Assembly (NCBI GenBank): GCA_937942965.1
Contig: CALDGN010000378.1
Span: 1-14,780 of the forward strand
Reading direction: 5' to 3'
Source: an uncultured Acidimicrobiales bacterium
GTDB taxonomy: Bacteria; Actinomycetota; Acidimicrobiia; Acidimicrobiales; UBA10347
Length of the DNA: 14,780 bases
In this document: positions 7,254 through 13,681 of the stretch, piece after piece
How positions within the stretch are numbered: position 1 is the stretch's first letter
Layout of the letters: the number at the start of each line of letters is the position of its first letter
Notes under the pieces: model-generated
Told to the model about the DNA's origin: nothing
The model's database searches: none
Seen by the model: the letters and a program-made list of their open reading frames with translations, nothing else
Program-made: the position numbers and the translations under genes

Positions 7254-8996
7254 ATGGGCGAGTCGCTGCTGAAGGACCTCGGGGCGGGGCTGTACGTCCA
7301 CGAACCGCCGAGTACTCGGTACCCGGTCTATACCCGAGGTAACGCAGGCGAGGTCTGGCCCGAGGTCGCCTATCCGCTGTCGGTCAGCATCAGCCGGTCT
7401 GTGCCCGATCCGCTCGTGCAGACCATGGTCGACACGGGGATCGTCACCCACGCCGATCTCGCCGAAGGCACGGCGTGCGCCGGCGGCTGTTTCGGTGGCT
7501 ACATGTACCTCAACCTGTCGCTGAACCGGATGATCGCCGTGCGCTCACCCGGCGTGACGATCGAGGAAAGTGACGCCATCTACATGGGGTCGGAGGGCAT
7601 CGCGCCGCCGCATCGCCCGCACCCCGAGGACAAGAGCCTCCGGGGCAGTCTGAATGCGATTCGCTACATCGTCGGCGCGCTGCGAACCAAAGCTCTTCCT
7701 GAGCTCGATGGCGACGTGCAGTTCGTCAAAGGCGAGGTCAAAGCCGCCGAGGCGGCCATGTCGTTCGACGACGACGCCTTGCTCGCTGAGATCCGTCGCC
7801 GGGTCGGCGACATCATGCGCCTGTTCTCACGCCACATCGAGACCACCGGAAAGGCCGGCGCTGCCGTTCAGTTCTTGTCGTCGCTCTGCGAGAAGCAGCT
7901 CAAGGACCGCTCGCTTGCGCTCACCCTCATCAGCGGCATCGGTGACGTGTCGAGTGCTGCTCCGAGCTGGGGCCTGTGGGACCTCGGACGGATCGTGGCC
8001 GATGACCCAGCGCTCACCGAGGCGTTCGACCAAGGCGTGCCCGGCCTGTTGGGCCGCTTGCACTCGCTTCCGGAAGCAGGGCCGTTCAATGCCGCCTTCG
8101 ACGAGTTCCTGGATGAGTTCGGCAGCCGCGGCCCTAACGAGTGGGAGTCCGCCTGCGATACCTGGGGAACCAAGCCCGCGCTCGCGCTGGCCTTGATCGA
8201 TCGCATGCGGGGAGCAGATGAACGCCAAGCGCCAGCCGCCCGCTCAGCGTCGCTGAGCACCAATAGGGCGCAGGTCGAGGCCGACGCACGGCAACGGCTG
8301 CCTCGCCCAGCACGACGCTTGTTCGACAACGCAGTCCGCGTGGCGTCGTTGTACAGCATTGGCCGCGAACGCTCGAAGACGACCGTGATCGAGCTGATCC
8401 ACCAACAGCGACTACTCACTCGCGAGCTCGCTCGTCGAGTCGCTGCGCACCATCCAGGCACCGCGGTCGATGACATCTGGTTCTGCCTGGCTGATGAGCT
8501 CGACTCGTTCATTGCGGATCCGTCGGACTTCCGAGAGGTCATCGCTCAGCGACGAGCGACCCGCGACGAGTTGACTCGTCGGGTTCCTCCGTTCGTGTTC
8601 GAAGGCGAGATGCCGCCCGTGGACACCTGGCAGCTCCGCGACGATCCGTCATCGACAACGGTGCTCAGCGTCGGCGAGTCGATCGACGGGCTTTCCGCCG
8701 TGACAGGCATCGCCGAGGGGCGAGCGTGCGTGGTCACGGACCCATTCGAGCCGGGCGATCTGGGTCCGGGCGACGTGCTCATCGCTCCGCTGACCGACCC
8801 CGCTTGGACACCGCTCTTCATCCCCGCCGAAGCTGTCGTCGTCGACGTTGGCGGGCAGATGAGCCATGCCGTCATCGTCGCTCGTGAGTTCGGGATGCCC
8901 TGCGTTGTCGCAGCGACCGACGCGACGAAACGCATTCCGCACGGGGCCCGCGTTCGGGTGGACGGCAACGCTGGCACCGTCACGCTGCTGGACTGA
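7254..8996 (+). CDS. PEP-utilizing-enzyme mobile-domain protein, no ATP-grasp domain
   Basis: The C-terminal part (about 475-580) is a swivelling phosphohistidine domain of the PEP synthase / pyruvate phosphate dikinase type. It contains GDVLIAPLTDPAWTPLF and GGQMSHAVIVAREFGMPCVV, with His538 as the predicted phosphate carrier. Residues about 30-460 are mostly helical and resemble the central domain of rifampicin phosphotransferase-like proteins, with a conserved-looking SIGRERSKTTVIELIHQQRLL region. The N-terminal ATP-grasp domain that normally phosphorylates the histidine is absent: 580 residues against about 800-870 for complete relatives, and the ATG at 7254 leaves no space upstream. It may take phosphate from a separate ATP-grasp partner or have another role; the substrate cannot be told from sequence. 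It is probably transcribed from its own leaderless promoter. Confidence 0.8.
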   Translation: MGESLLKDLGAGLYVHEPPSTRYPVYTRGNAGEVWPEVAYPLSVSISRSVPDPLVQTMVDTGIVTHADLAEGTACAGGCFGGYMYLNLSLNRMIAVRSPGVTIEESDAIYMGSEGIAPPHRPHPEDKSLRGSLNAIRYIVGALRTKALPELDGDVQFVKGEVKAAEAAMSFDDDALLAEIRRRVGDIMRLFSRHIETTGKAGAAVQFLSSLCEKQLKDRSLALTLISGIGDVSSAAPSWGLWDLGRIVADDPALTEAFDQGVPGLLGRLHSLPEAGPFNAAFDEFLDEFGSRGPNEWESACDTWGTKPALALALIDRMRGADERQAPAARSASLSTNRAQVEADARQRLPRPARRLFDNAVRVASLYSIGRERSKTTVIELIHQQRLLTRELARRVAAHHPGTAVDDIWFCLADELDSFIADPSDFREVIAQRRATRDELTRRVPPFVFEGEMPPVDTWQLRDDPSSTTVLSVGESIDGLSAVTGIAEGRACVVTDPFEPGDLGPGDVLIAPLTDPAWTPLFIPAEAVVVDVGGQMSHAVIVAREFGMPCVVAATDATKRIPHGARVRVDGNAGTVTLLD

Positions 8997-9009
8997 GTCC
9001 TGCCTCGAT

Positions 9010-9028
9010 AGCCGGATGTCAACCGGCT
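9010..9028 (+). terminator. Short hairpin after the PEP-utilizer gene
   Basis: AGCCGG (9010-9015) pairs perfectly with CCGGCT (9023-9028) around a seven-base loop, 13 bases after the stop. The six-pair GC-rich stem is followed by TTGAGG and no T-run. It may end the upstream transcript or form the 5' end of the structured leader that follows. Confidence 0.35.
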
Positions 9029-9031
9029 TGA

Positions 9032-9154
9032 GGTCTGTTCGACCGGTTAGGGGAGGCCTTCCGCCTCCCTTGGGTGAATTGGGGATGGATCACTCAGTCG
9101 GGCGCTCGAATCGCCGACCGAATGCGATAGCCCCTCTCACCTCAAGGACACACC
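9032..9154 (+). promoter_or_regulatory. Candidate structured leader RNA / riboswitch-like element
   Basis: The whole leader of the DUF1059-EAL pair can fold. P1: 9032-9040 with 9146-9154 (eight of nine pairs). P2 hairpin: 9049-9057 with 9063-9071 (nine pairs, one G-U). P3: 9072-9077 with 9137-9142. P4: GGGG 9081-9084 with CCCC 9131-9134. P5: 9097-9104 with 9112-9118 (seven pairs, one bulged G). P4 and P5 lie inside P3, and P2 and P3 inside P1. P1 covers part of the ribosome binding site AAGGA (9144-9148, six bases before the ATG), so P1 formation could block translation. TTGGGTGAATT (9070-9080), CCGAATGCGATAGC (9118-9131) and TCACCTC (9137-9143) resemble segments of the ydaO-yuaA c-di-AMP class as I remember it, in the same order. 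The expected 5' arm is poorly matched and a few bases are inserted, so the class is uncertain. GC-rich DNA also folds by chance. Confidence 0.4.
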
Positions 9155-9331
9155 ATGAAGAAGTTCGCGTGCGGCGATGTCGTACCCGGTTGCGACGTCA
9201 CGTTCGATGGTTCAAGCGACGACGAGATCTTGGCCCAGGTTGCCCAGCACGCAGCTGAGATCCATGGCATGACCGAAGTCCCGCAGGAACTCATCGGTCA
9301 GGTCATGAGCCGTATCGAGATCGTTGCCTGA
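9155..9331 (+). CDS. DUF1059 small protein
   Basis: This gene encodes 58 residues: MKKFACGDVVPGC at the start, then a helical part with QHAAEIHGMTEVPQELIGQV. It matches the short DUF1059 family in full length and motif order, with Cys6 and Cys13 in the CGDVVPGC motif and the HAAEIHGM segment. It has no signal peptide or membrane segment and should be cytoplasmic. The function of the family is not known to me; two cysteines and two histidines make metal or redox binding possible, but that is inference. A clear ribosome binding site AAGGA lies six bases before the ATG. The EAL gene begins inside its last codons, so the two are probably made together and may act together. The leader upstream appears structured. 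Confidence 0.9.
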   Translation: MKKFACGDVVPGCDVTFDGSSDDEILAQVAQHAAEIHGMTEVPQELIGQVMSRIEIVA

Positions 9332-10430
9332 TGTAGCGACGGACTGGGGTGTTCACCTGGAGCGCACGCTCGCTGAGCGGTCGTTCGAGTCCGTCTACCA
9401 ACCCATCGTCGACCTGAGTCGTCGAACTGTCGTCGGGTACGAAGCGCTCACGCGCTTTGCTCCGATCGACGGCGTCTATCACGCGCCGGACCAATGGTTC
9501 GCCCGAGCGCGAGCACTCGACCTGAGTGCAGCGCTTGATGCCGCCGCGCTCTCGACTGCCCTCGAGGGACGTGGCAACCTGCCGCGCAACTGCTTCTTGT
9601 CGGTGAATCTGGAGCCAGAGTCGCTGCTTGCCGCAGAGGTGCAGCACGTGCTGGCCCAGCACGGCAACCTTGCGGGCTTGATCATCGAGATCACTGAGCA
9701 TGAACGGTGGGATTGGCCCGTGCTGCAGCCGGTCGTCGATCGGCTTCGTCGATCTGGCGCGATGTTCGCCGTCGATGATGCTGGTGCCGGGCATGCCGGT
9801 CTGCAGCAGGTGCTGGAGCTGCGCCCATCGATCCTCAAGCTTGACCGCGCCCTTGTCGAAGGCATCGATGACGACGAGGCGAAGCGGGCGCTCGTCGAGA
9901 TGCTTGGGCTGTTCGCGAATCGCCTCGATGCTTGGATCCTGGCCGAGGGCGTTGAGACCGGTGGCGAAGCACGGGTGCTCGCGAACCTCGAGGTGCCGCT
10001 CGCGCAGGGCTACTTCTTCGCTCGTCCAGGGGCTCCATGGCAGGGACTCGACCCGGGTGCAGTCCGCGACATGCTCGAGTCGATCGACGTGGGTCGCGCA
10101 ACATTGCACCAGTTCCTCGATCCGGTGACGCCCCTGCTCGAGGGGCAACCGGTGATCGCCGCGTGGGGTGCATCGGTGACCCGGTGGACACCTGTGGTCG
10201 ATACAGACAATCGTCCGGTCGGCATGCTGTCGCCCGAATCAGCGTTCTCGAACGAGCTCGCCAACGGTCTCATCGTCAACGTGACGTCGACCCTCCAAGA
10301 GGTAGCCGCACGCCTGTCGACCGCTCCGGGCGATTGTGTGGTTCCCGTGCTCGTTACCGACGACGGCGGCCGCTACCTGGGCATGTTGCCGATTCGCCGG
10401 CTGCTCCACGCGCTCTCCGGCGGCCACTGA
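9324..10430 (+). CDS. EAL-domain c-di-GMP phosphodiesterase with C-terminal CBS-like pair
   Basis: EAL proteins hydrolyse cyclic di-GMP to linear pGpG. The residues needed for catalysis are all present: Glu40 in YEAL, Asn95 in SVNLEP, Glu122 in IIEITE, Asp151-Asp152 in DDAGAG, Lys172 in LKLD, Glu208 in AEGVET, and Gln228 in AQGYFF. It is therefore probably an active enzyme, not just a binder. There is no GGDEF, membrane or N-terminal sensor domain. Residues about 255-365 look like two CBS motifs (TPVVDTDNRPVGMLS at 289-303; VPVLVTDDGGRYLGMLPIRRLL at 340-361), which usually bind adenine nucleotides and could regulate activity. The best start is TTG at 9324, overlapping the DUF1059 stop by eight bases; no in-frame ATG or GTG fits, since the next ATG is far inside the domain. 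Translation is probably coupled. It ends one base from a convergent gene. Confidence 0.88.
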   Translation: MPDVATDWGVHLERTLAERSFESVYQPIVDLSRRTVVGYEALTRFAPIDGVYHAPDQWFARARALDLSAALDAAALSTALEGRGNLPRNCFLSVNLEPESLLAAEVQHVLAQHGNLAGLIIEITEHERWDWPVLQPVVDRLRRSGAMFAVDDAGAGHAGLQQVLELRPSILKLDRALVEGIDDDEAKRALVEMLGLFANRLDAWILAEGVETGGEARVLANLEVPLAQGYFFARPGAPWQGLDPGAVRDMLESIDVGRATLHQFLDPVTPLLEGQPVIAAWGASVTRWTPVVDTDNRPVGMLSPESAFSNELANGLIVNVTSTLQEVAARLSTAPGDCVVPVLVTDDGGRYLGMLPIRRLLHALSGGH

Positions 10431-10431
10431 A

Positions 10432-11202
10432 TCAGACGAGTTCCCAGCGCAACGTCATCGAGCCCGTGAGCGCTTCGCCGGGCTGCAACACGTGCGGCGC
10501 GATGTGGAACTCGTTCGGCGGTCCGCTCTGAGGCTCGACGCACAGCGCATGTTCGGGTTCGGTGAAGATCACCCAGTGGTCGAAGCTTGACGAGACGGTG
10601 AGCCGCAGCGCGCCGGGCCACGTGATGGTTGGGTCGGCGTCGAGACCAACGAAGCACGCATTCCACGGAGCGGGTGGAATCGGGGCGAGTTCGCCCGTCG
10701 GGACGAGGTCGTCGTCGACCGCATAGATCGAGGTCGCCGCGAAGTCGACCTCTGCGGTCGCGCCTCGGTCGAGTTCTCGGCGGAACCACGGATGCCATCC
10801 GATCATGGCGGGCATCGGCCGGTCGCCCGCATGGACCTCGGCGGTCACGGTGAACGATGTGTCGGTGAGGTCGAATCGTTGGGTCGCATGACCGCCGAAC
10901 GGCCATGGATCGACAAGTTCGGTACGCAGTGCGCTGGCGTCGGTCTGGTCCCAGAGCTGCAGGTGGGTCCGCCCATGGTTGGCGTGCGGTGGGCTGGTCT
11001 CCGGGAACGTGTAGGTGTCGCCGGCGAAGTCGAGACGGCCGTAGGGGAGACGGCCGCACCACGGGATCATCGGAAACGAACCCCAGCGGGTTGGCTTGGG
11101 TCCTTCGGTCAGCATGACTTCGAGGTCGCCGATCATGAGCGATGCAAGACGGCCGCCTTGCTCGTCGATCGTTGCGGTCGCGCCAGCGCTCTGGAGTTCC
11201 AT
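10432..11202 (-). CDS. Aldose 1-epimerase (mutarotase) family protein
   Basis: The family interconverts alpha and beta anomers of sugars such as galactose or glucose, in the cytoplasm. The 256-residue protein is somewhat shorter than classical GalM (about 340) but typical of the YeaD/YihR-like branch. Expected active-site features are present: PMIPWCGRL (44-52) with Arg51, His76 in HANHG, His137 in GWHPWF, and the general-base Glu223 in CVEPQSGPPNEFH. The ATG at 11202 is preceded on the minus strand by GGGAG, nine bases away, a usable ribosome binding site. No sugar transporter or kinase lies next to it, so the substrate cannot be inferred. It is divergent from the NADH dehydrogenase gene and convergent with the EAL gene. 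Confidence 0.85.
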   Translation of the reverse strand: MELQSAGATATIDEQGGRLASLMIGDLEVMLTEGPKPTRWGSFPMIPWCGRLPYGRLDFAGDTYTFPETSPPHANHGRTHLQLWDQTDASALRTELVDPWPFGGHATQRFDLTDTSFTVTAEVHAGDRPMPAMIGWHPWFRRELDRGATAEVDFAATSIYAVDDDLVPTGELAPIPPAPWNACFVGLDADPTITWPGALRLTVSSSFDHWVIFTEPEHALCVEPQSGPPNEFHIAPHVLQPGEALTGSMTLRWELV

Positions 11203-11243
11203 GGCCCGATACTCCCATGCACGAAACGGCGCCGCGAGCTAAG

Positions 11244-11263
11244 CTTGTGAATACGTTCACAAG
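11244..11263. promoter_or_regulatory. Rex-type operator upstream of the NADH dehydrogenase gene
   Basis: CTTGTGAATACGTTCACAAG has perfect eight-base arms around a four-base centre. It contains TTGTGAA-N4-TTCACAA, the consensus of the redox repressor Rex, which binds when NADH is low and leaves DNA when NADH rises. It ends 17 bases before the ATG at 11281, a place suited to repression; TAAGCT at 11240-11245 is a possible -10 element overlapping its left edge. The core TGTGA-N6-TCACA also fits CRP/GlxR-type regulators, which is the main alternative. Because type II NADH dehydrogenase genes are classic Rex targets, Rex is preferred. Confidence 0.7.
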
Positions 11264-11280
11264 GTCGAGTGGAGATCGTG

Positions 11281-12567
11281 ATGAGTCTGAAGCGCCCCCA
11301 GGTCATCATCATCGGTGCCGGTTTCGGCGGCCTCGCTGCAGCCCGAGCGCTGGCGAAGGCTGACGTTGACGTGACCGTTGTTGACCAACGCAACCACCAC
11401 ACGTTCCAGCCGCTGCTCTATCAGGTCGCCACGGCCGGGCTCGGGGTCGACGACATTTGTTATGCGACCCGAGGGATCTTCCACCGCCAAACAAACGCTC
11501 GGGCGGTGCAGGGCCGTCTGGTCGGACTGGACCCCGATGCGAAACGCATCACGCTCGATGGGGGAGCAGAGCTTGCCTATGACCACCTCGTCTTGGCGCT
11601 CGGTGCGGTTACCGCTGACTTCGGTGTGCCCGGTGTAGCCGAGTTCGGCTTCGGTCTGAAGAACGCCGAGGAAGCCCGTCAGATCCGCACCCACGTGCTC
11701 AAGCGGTTCGAGGCTGCGGAGCGGATGAGCGATCAGCGCCTGCGGGCTGCAGCGATGACGATCGTGATTGCGGGCGGAGGTCCGACGGGCGTCGAGATGG
11801 CTGGCGGGTTCGTCGAGCTGTTCGATCGAGTGCTCCGGCGAGACTTCCCCGAACTCAACGTCGACACAGCCCGAGTGGTGCTCGTCGAAGGACAGGACCG
11901 GCTACTCGGTGGATTCTCGGCTCGCCTCGGCGAGGCAGCACGCCGCCGCCTGGAATGGATGGGCGTCGAGGTCCGCACTGGCGTGAACGTTGCCGAGGTC
12001 GATGTGAGCAGCGTTCGTCTCGAGGATGACACGGTGCTGCACGCCGACACGCTCGTGTGGGCCGCCGGTGTGCGGGCCCACCCGCTCGCTGCTGCGCTCG
12101 ATCTTGAGACAGGTCGAGGCGGCCGTGTGATCGTCGACGCAGAGCTCCGGGTGCCGGGGCACGCCGGGGTCTTCGCCATCGGTGACCTCGCTGCCGCAGT
12201 CGACGAAGACGGTGCGATGCTTCCGCAGGTGGCTCCGGTCGCACTGCAGGCCGGCCGCCATGTCGCTGCGACGATCACCGCCGCAGTCGATGGTTCGACC
12301 GGCCCCGGCACCTTTCGCTATCGAGACAAGGGATCGATGGCCACGATTGGGCGCAACGCCGCCGTGGTCGAGCTGCCCAAAGGCCTGCGCCTGACCGGCC
12401 TCCTGGGCTGGCTCGCCTGGCTCGTACTGCACCTCGTCATGCTCATCGGCTTCAGAAACCGGGCCAATGTGCTGGTCAACTGGGCGTGGAACTACCTGAC
12501 CTATGACCGGGGTAGCCGCTTGATTATCGAAGCGGACGATCCGATCACCGAACCTGTGCCCCGCTGA
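11281..12567 (+). CDS. ndh: Type II NADH:quinone oxidoreductase (NDH-2)
   Basis: NDH-2 is a single-subunit, non-proton-pumping flavoprotein on the inner face of the membrane that passes electrons from NADH to the quinone pool. The 428-residue protein has the FAD Rossmann motif VIIIGAGFGGLAAARAL (Gly12, Gly14, Gly17), the NADH-binding GGGPTGVEMAGG (165-176), and the FAD-contacting AIGDLAA (Asp302). A hydrophobic C-terminal anchor (GLLGWLAWLVLHLVMLIGF) precedes NWAWNYLTYDRGSRLI, a usual NDH-2 ending. The ATG at 11281 is chosen because GGAG (11271-11274) lies six bases upstream; a GTG at 11269 would add four residues and overlap that site. The Rex-type palindrome upstream implies induction when NADH accumulates. 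Related FAD oxidoreductases are possible, but the C-terminal anchor favours NDH-2. Confidence 0.92.
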   Translation: MSLKRPQVIIIGAGFGGLAAARALAKADVDVTVVDQRNHHTFQPLLYQVATAGLGVDDICYATRGIFHRQTNARAVQGRLVGLDPDAKRITLDGGAELAYDHLVLALGAVTADFGVPGVAEFGFGLKNAEEARQIRTHVLKRFEAAERMSDQRLRAAAMTIVIAGGGPTGVEMAGGFVELFDRVLRRDFPELNVDTARVVLVEGQDRLLGGFSARLGEAARRRLEWMGVEVRTGVNVAEVDVSSVRLEDDTVLHADTLVWAAGVRAHPLAAALDLETGRGGRVIVDAELRVPGHAGVFAIGDLAAAVDEDGAMLPQVAPVALQAGRHVAATITAAVDGSTGPGTFRYRDKGSMATIGRNAAVVELPKGLRLTGLLGWLAWLVLHLVMLIGFRNRANVLVNWAWNYLTYDRGSRLIIEADDPITEPVPR

Positions 12568-12632
12568 GCGGTCGGACACGCCACCTCGGCGAAAGCGCTG
12601 GTGGGGCAGGTCGAAGGCGCCACGATCGTCGG

Positions 12633-12638
12633 TAGATT
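12633..12638 (+). promoter_or_regulatory. Leaderless-type -10 element (TAGATT)
   Basis: TAGATT is followed by exactly six bases (CAGCCC) and the GTG at 12645. There is no ribosome binding site, so a leaderless transcript is likely. No good -35 element was seen at 16-18 bases upstream. Confidence 0.45.
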
Positions 12639-12644
12639 CAGCCC

Positions 12645-13631
12645 GTGCTTCTTGGCCTGCTCTTTCTCGTCATCGGCATTGGTCTGCTCACGGTTGCCGC
12701 AGACAAGTTCGTTGACGGCGCCAGTGCCGTCGCACATCGGTTCGAGGTTTCGCCGATCGTGGTCGGCGCGCTCATTATTGGTTTTGGCACGAGCTTGCCC
12801 GAGATGCTCGTGTCCGGCTTGGCTGCCGCCCAAGGCGACGCGGACCTTGGCGTCGGCAACGTCATTGGCTCCAACGTTGCGAACCTGACCCTGGTGCTCG
12901 GCTTCGCCGCGCTCATCACCGTCATCGCGTCGAGCGACGAAGTACGCAAGAACGAGCTGCCGTTGTGCGTCGGCTCGGTTGTGCTGTTCGCCGTGCTGGT
13001 GCAGGGCGGCTTCGCCCGATGGGAGGGCATCGTGCTCGCTGTCGCCCTCGTCGGCGCCTTGGCGATGATCGTCAAAGGCTCCCACGACGACGACACCGAA
13101 CATGATCACGACGACGATGCCTCGCTCGCGAAAACGGCGACCGAGACGGTCCTCGGCTTGATCGGCACCGTCGGTGGCGCATGGCTACTCGTCGAAGGCG
13201 CCCTCGGCGTGGCTGACGAACTGGGCCTGACCGGTGGTTTCGTCGGTCTCACGATGGTCGCCATCGGCACGTCGCTTCCCGAGATGGTCACCGCAGTCGT
13301 CGCCGCTCGCAAAGGCGAGACCGAGCTCATCATCGGCAACCTGCTCGGCTCCAACATCTTCAACAGCCTGGCGGTCGGCGCCGTGCTCGGACTCGTCGGC
13401 CCGGGGCCGCTCGAGGACCAGAACCTGGCCGGTCTCGCCACGATCGTCATGGTCGTCGTGGTGCTGCTCGCAGCGGTGTTCTTGCTGACCGGCGGCAAGG
13501 TCGTTCGTTGGCAAGCCGTGCTGCTGTTGCTCATCTACGTGGCAACCATGCCGTTCACGGTCAGCACCGAACTGGACTGCGCAGAAGAACCCGAGGCCGT
13601 CGAGTGCGAACTCGAGACGGCGGGCACCTGA
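12645..13631 (+). CDS. Sodium/calcium antiporter-like membrane protein (CaCA/YrbG family)
   Basis: This family exchanges calcium for sodium or protons across the cytoplasmic membrane. The 328-residue protein has the duplicated alpha-repeat: IIGFGTSLPEM (Glu53) with GNVIGSNVAN (71-80), and AIGTSLPEM (Glu213) with GNLLGSNIFN (231-240). About ten hydrophobic segments are arranged as two halves of five, with opposite topology expected. Between the halves lies a soluble loop rich in His and Asp (about 147-160), which could bind divalent metal. The C-terminus ends in an acidic tail with two cysteines (about 311-328). GTG at 12645 is chosen because it starts directly at the first membrane segment and follows a leaderless-type -10. 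It lies 77 bases after ndh. The ion specificity is inferred from the family. Confidence 0.9.
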   Translation: MLLGLLFLVIGIGLLTVAADKFVDGASAVAHRFEVSPIVVGALIIGFGTSLPEMLVSGLAAAQGDADLGVGNVIGSNVANLTLVLGFAALITVIASSDEVRKNELPLCVGSVVLFAVLVQGGFARWEGIVLAVALVGALAMIVKGSHDDDTEHDHDDDASLAKTATETVLGLIGTVGGAWLLVEGALGVADELGLTGGFVGLTMVAIGTSLPEMVTAVVAARKGETELIIGNLLGSNIFNSLAVGAVLGLVGPGPLEDQNLAGLATIVMVVVVLLAAVFLLTGGKVVRWQAVLLLLIYVATMPFTVSTELDCAEEPEAVECELETAGT

Positions 13632-13648
13632 CTCTGCCATCGGCAGGG
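13632..13648 (+). terminator. Short hairpin directly after the antiporter stop
   Basis: CTCTGCC (13632-13638) pairs with GGCAGGG (13642-13648) in a seven-pair stem with one G-U and loop ATC, starting at the base after the stop codon. No T-run follows. The three-base loop and short stem make it a modest terminator candidate. Confidence 0.4.
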
Positions 13649-13669
13649 CTGGAACGGCCGGGTAAGGCG

Positions 13670-13675
13670 TAGCCT
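13670..13675 (+). promoter_or_regulatory. Leaderless-type -10 element (TAGCCT)
   Basis: TAGCCT is followed by exactly six bases (CAAGGC) and the GTG at 13682. The AAGG in between is too close to the start to act as a ribosome binding site. GGAAC at 13651-13655 is not at a standard -35 distance. Confidence 0.4.
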
Positions 13676-13681
13676 CAAGGC

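Noticed and set aside
12580..12605. Hairpin after ndh (CCACC 12581-12585 with GGTGG 12600-12604)
   Set aside because: Only five outer pairs with a large, poorly paired interior; too weak to list as a terminator.
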